Shown: positions 6,111-8,574 of the stretch, piece after piece
Layout: the number at the start of each line of letters is the position of its first letter
Numbering within the stretch: position 1 is the stretch's first letter
NCBI GenBank assembly: GCA_013042255.1
Contig: JABDQK010000298.1
Location: forward strand, 1-8,574
Direction of reading: 5' to 3'
Length of the DNA: 8,574 bases
DNA from: Flavobacteriaceae bacterium
Lineage (GTDB): Bacteria; Bacteroidota; Bacteroidia; Flavobacteriales; Flavobacteriaceae
Notes under the pieces: generated by a model
Seen by the model: only the letters and a program-made list of their open reading frames with translations
Told to the model about the DNA's origin: nothing
Database searches by the model: none
Made by a program: the position numbers and the translations under genes

Positions 6111-6898
6111 CTTAAACTTTCACCTCCATCAGCTTTAATTATACTACCAGTGATCCATTTTGCCTCATCCAGCGACAACATGAAAACCGTATTGGCCACA
6201 TCTTCCGGACTCGTGATTCGGCCTGAAGGATTGCGTTTTATGGCATTCTTTTTAATCCTCTCACTGTTGGGAATCATTGCAAAAGAACTGGTTTCGGTTA
6301 CGCCAGCCTGAATACAATTGGCCTTAATACCTAATGGAGCAAATTCTACTGCCATACTCCTAGTAATTGCTTCCAGAGCCACTTTGGCAACCGATACTGC
6401 GGCGTAACCCGGCATAGCTCTGGTATTCCCTTCACTGGTAAAGGAGATAATCCGCATATCGGGATCTGTGAGTTCTGCCAAAATCAGGCTTTGAACCCAA
6501 TCGTATAAACTCAGGGCCATTGCCCTGAATGTAATTTCAAAATCCTCTGTGCTGAGTGACTCCCCCCTGGCCGCCCCCATGGGTTTTAAACTCCCTTTGG
6601 CAATGCTGTGTATTAACAATTTTACGGTGTCATTTTCCTGGAAAGAATTTCGTAGTTGGGAGACTATCTCAGCCCGTTTTTCCTGGTTGACAGCATCCGC
6701 ATTAAAAGAGTAAAAGTCGGCCGCATCTTTTTTAATCTCTGAAAACTGTTCTTCAATGGCTTCCATTTCACTTCTCCGGTCACGGTGTACTAAACAAATA
6801 GCATAGTCGTGCTTTGCAAGTTTTTTAGCCGTGGCAAGTCCCAGTCCCCTGCTTCCACCCAGGATAATGGCCCATTTTTTTCCGGAAGAATCACTCAT
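6107..6898 (-). CDS. SDR oxidoreductase, FabL-like enoyl-ACP reductase
   Basis: A 263-residue Rossmann-fold short-chain dehydrogenase/reductase. The cofactor loop is GGSRGLG (14-20), preceded by the first beta strand WAIIL. HSIAKG (97-102) and MALSLYDW (127-134) are typical of enoyl-ACP reductases. The active-site pair is Tyr165 and Lys172, spaced Y-x6-K as in FabI and FabL rather than the Y-x3-K of ordinary SDRs such as FabG. The SRGLG loop and single Tyr point to the FabL branch. C-terminal WITGSIIKADGG is the usual SDR ending. It probably reduces the enoyl-ACP made by the next gene, though a role as ketoreductase cannot be excluded. ATG 6898 follows a 61-nt gap after the type III PKS gene, the longest in the operon, with no clear ribosome site. 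Confidence 0.85.
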   Translation of the reverse strand: MSDSSGKKWAIILGGSRGLGLATAKKLAKHDYAICLVHRDRRSEMEAIEEQFSEIKKDAADFYSFNADAVNQEKRAEIVSQLRNSFQENDTVKLLIHSIAKGSLKPMGAARGESLSTEDFEITFRAMALSLYDWVQSLILAELTDPDMRIISFTSEGNTRAMPGYAAVSVAKVALEAITRSMAVEFAPLGIKANCIQAGVTETSSFAMIPNSERIKKNAIKRNPSGRITSPEDVANTVFMLSLDEAKWITGSIIKADGGESLR

Positions 6899-6959
6899 AG
6901 TATGCTATTTAAAAGGGATTTAGATTAAAAGTACATCAAATTGTTCTGATCCCGTGATG

Positions 6960-8015
6960 CTACCATTCTAACAGCACCCTCTGGGCAGAAAAACCAGGGC
7001 CAAAACTCAGAATTAATCCCTGTTCTCCCGCTGGAATATCTTTTTCCATAAATCGTTCCAGGACATAAAGGACCGTTGCACTACTCATATTCCCATACAG
7101 TTTAAGGGTCTCACGGGTATCATCTATATTTTTTCCAAGCTTTCCAAAAAGAGACTCAACGGTTTCTACAATTTTTCGACCCCCTGGGTGAAAAATGAGA
7201 TGATCCACCTTTTCAATGTCACTGTTGTGCTTCTCCAGGAAGGGATGTATGATCTCTGGAAAGTGTTCAGAGATAGTGAAAGGTACTTCGGGATCCAATA
7301 TCATTTTCAATCCGGTATTCACTACATCAAATCCCATAAGATGGGTTGCATCTTTAAAGTGGTACATTTCCTCACCCACCACTTGCGGACCAGGGGCTTC
7401 CTCCTCGGAAGAAAGCAGGACACAGGCGGCGCCATCCCCGAAAATGGCAGCACTCACCATATTAGCCATACTAAAGTCATTGAGCTGGAAGGTGGCGGTC
7501 GGACTCTCAACTGCTACTACAGCTGCTCTTTTCCCCGGTGCAGCCTTGAGGAAATTGGCAGCATAGATCATGCCCGAAACACCTGCAGCACATCCCATTT
7601 CTGTAACCGGCAATCGCATAACATCAGTCTTAAGGCCAAGAGCATTAATGATATAGGCATCCAGGGAAGGAATCATGATTCCTGTGCAACTCACGGTAAT
7701 GATATAATCCAGACTTTCCGGGTCCCAGCCACTTTTCTTCAGGGCCTTATCAAGGACAGCTACGCCCAGTTTTTTTGCCTCGCGACTGTAAATTTTATTT
7801 TTCTGTTCAAAAGAGGTGGCTGTAAAGACTTCTTCAACATTCATGATCCCATAGCGATAATCCACCCCGGCAGCCTCAAATATCTTTATTACTTTTCTTC
7901 TGAACCGGTCTTCCTGCCCGGATAGCCAGAGTTCTACAAAAGGCAATATTTCTTTTGTGGCCCTGCGATATGGCGGTAATTCCTTGGTTACAGTTACTAT
8001 CTTAACATCTTTCAT
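6960..8015 (-). CDS. Type III polyketide synthase (chalcone/alkylresorcinol-synthase family)
   Basis: A 351-residue homodimer-type ketosynthase that extends a starter acyl group with malonyl-CoA and cyclises the chain without a carrier protein. The catalytic triad is Cys142 (TEMGCAAGVSG), His276 (FHPGGRKIVE) and Asn309 (YGNMSSATV). Phe192 in FGDGA matches CHS Phe215. CHS Phe265 appears as Met238 (GLKMILDPEVP), and the GFGPG loop is SFGPG (337-341). Thr175 appears equivalent to CHS Thr197. The length is normal for bacterial members. The product (pyrone, resorcinol or phloroglucinol) cannot be read from sequence. The methyltransferase gene ends 10 nt upstream, and the fatty-acid-like genes follow, so an acyl-ACP or acyl-CoA starter made by the same operon is likely but unproven. 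Confidence 0.93.
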   Translation of the reverse strand: MKDVKIVTVTKELPPYRRATKEILPFVELWLSGQEDRFRRKVIKIFEAAGVDYRYGIMNVEEVFTATSFEQKNKIYSREAKKLGVAVLDKALKKSGWDPESLDYIITVSCTGIMIPSLDAYIINALGLKTDVMRLPVTEMGCAAGVSGMIYAANFLKAAPGKRAAVVAVESPTATFQLNDFSMANMVSAAIFGDGAACVLLSSEEEAPGPQVVGEEMYHFKDATHLMGFDVVNTGLKMILDPEVPFTISEHFPEIIHPFLEKHNSDIEKVDHLIFHPGGRKIVETVESLFGKLGKNIDDTRETLKLYGNMSSATVLYVLERFMEKDIPAGEQGLILSFGPGFSAQRVLLEW

Positions 8016-8025
8016 TTTCTATACT

Positions 8026-8574
8026 TTAGGTGTGCCAGAAGGACCATTCGTATCGGAAGGCCCACCGGCTGCTAATATGATGTTTCATATTGGGCAATAA
8101 TTCAGAATAAGCAATCATATCTTTTTTTAAGAACCCGCTTTTAATAGAAGTGAGTCCGTCCTGTCTGGCAATTTCGGTTTTCATAAATACTGCCGCAAAT
8201 ATTTTGAATAATTGGTATGCGATTTTGTTTCGTTCCAGATCATTGACAATGACACCAATACGAGCCAATTCAGCAAACTTGGTGATAAATAGTTCGATTT
8301 CTTTTTCGTGGAAATGGTGGAGGGTTAGGGTGCATAAAAGGATATCACAGTGCAACTCTTGCGCATTCAAGTCGAGAATATCCCCTTTAAAATATGAAAT
8401 GTTATTATAGGGCTTACTTTTTTGCCTTGCAATTTGCAGGGATTTCTCATTCAGGTCGATACCTGTCAATTCAACATTAATTCCCAAACCGGCGCAAAAC
8501 GCAGCTACTTCCCTTAGCATAGAGCCATCACCGCATCCCATATCCACAATCCGGTATTTTGTACGTGGAAATTT
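8026..8574 (-). CDS. Class I SAM-dependent methyltransferase, 5' end missing
   Basis: 182 residues of a methyltransferase whose N-terminus lies beyond the right edge. The frame stays open to base 8574. A GTG at 8547 could be mistaken for the start, but it sits inside SAM-binding motif I (IVDMGCGDGSML), and in-frame residues KFPRTKYRI precede it, so the real start is outside the window. Motif II acid is in TGIDLNEKS, the next binding segment is YFKGDILDL, and the post-motif segment LLCTLTLHHFHEKE has the His pair seen in UbiE-like enzymes. The C-terminal end, SSRWAFRYEWSFWHT, resembles methyltransferases that I recall next to type III PKS genes in Bacteroidota. It probably methylates the polyketide on O or C; which of these is unknown. 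Confidence 0.85.
   Translation of the reverse strand, partial: KFPRTKYRIVDMGCGDGSMLREVAAFCAGLGINVELTGIDLNEKSLQIARQKSKPYNNISYFKGDILDLNAQELHCDILLCTLTLHHFHEKEIELFITKFAELARIGVIVNDLERNKIAYQLFKIFAAVFMKTEIARQDGLTSIKSGFLKKDMIAYSELLPNMKHHISSRWAFRYEWSFWHT

Larger units (their letters stand above)
4136..8574 (-). other. Type III PKS / type II fatty-acid-like biosynthetic operon (right end open)
   Basis: Six minus-strand genes form one apparent transcription unit: methyltransferase, type III PKS, FabL-like reductase, FabZ-like dehydratase, FabF-like ketosynthase, ACP. Junctions are +10, +61, -4 (ATGA), -8 and +3 nt, which implies cotranscription and translational coupling of the last four. The methyltransferase runs off the right edge, so the promoter and further genes lie outside. 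No clear hairpin-plus-T terminator was seen after the ACP gene. The product is unknown. The content suggests a methylated, alkylated aromatic or pyrone made from an ACP-bound starter. Flavobacterial genomes often carry type III PKS and methyltransferase pairs, but I do not recall a proven product for this exact gene set. Confidence 0.8.

Noticed and set aside
7188..7925. 245-codon plus-strand reading frame inside the type III PKS gene
   Set aside because: It is a shadow of a gene with complete catalytic motifs on the other strand; its own translation is rich in His, Cys and Ser and shows no family pattern.
8545..8547. GTG as the start of the methyltransferase
   Set aside because: It falls inside SAM motif I, and the frame continues upstream to the window edge with sensible residues; the gene is truncated by the window.

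Overview
The window looks like a chromosomal piece of a marine-type Flavobacteriia (Bacteroidota). The grounds are a DUF6268-like outer-membrane barrel, a Bcr/CflA transporter and a TerC protein with flavobacterial wording, almost no Shine-Dalgarno sequences, and promoter-like matches to the Bacteroidota -7 element TAnnTTTG. The family calls are from memory of motifs; no search was run.

Left half (about 1-3650): a truncated DUF7009-like gene runs off the left edge on the minus strand. Divergent from it, on the plus strand, are an outer-membrane beta-barrel gene, a 45-residue one-helix membrane protein gene, a 12-TM Bcr/CflA drug-efflux transporter gene and a TerC/Alx-family membrane protein gene. 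The TerC gene has its own promoter-like sequence. These are ordinary envelope and transport genes. The TerC gene meets a minus-strand gene for a small helical hypothetical protein, and the two stop codons share a TTAA.

Right half (4136-8574, minus strand): a compact biosynthetic operon, in transcription order: SAM methyltransferase (5' end outside the window), type III polyketide synthase (chalcone/alkylresorcinol-synthase fold, Cys-His-Asn triad intact), FabL-like SDR with a Y-x6-K enoyl-reductase signature, FabZ-like hotdog dehydratase, FabF-like ketosynthase with intact Cys-His-His, and an acyl carrier protein. Junctions are 10 nt, 61 nt, -4 nt, -8 nt and 3 nt, so these genes are almost certainly one transcription unit.

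Working model (inference): the ACP, ketosynthase, dehydratase and reductase form a small dedicated type II fatty-acid-like module. It would build or tailor an acyl starter, which the type III PKS extends with malonyl-CoA and cyclises to a resorcinol, phloroglucinol or pyrone, and the methyltransferase decorates the product. No ketoreductase, acyltransferase, CoA ligase or KASIII is visible, so these must come from primary metabolism or lie beyond the right edge. This is the most interesting part of the window. The ACP (Asn-Ser-Ala instead of Asp-Ser-Leu), the ketosynthase (altered motif around its first active-site His) and the PKS (a CHS gatekeeper Phe replaced by Met) all carry unusual residues. 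No RNA genes, CRISPR arrays, insertion sequences or long repeats were seen, and no gene-free stretch exceeds 300 bases.
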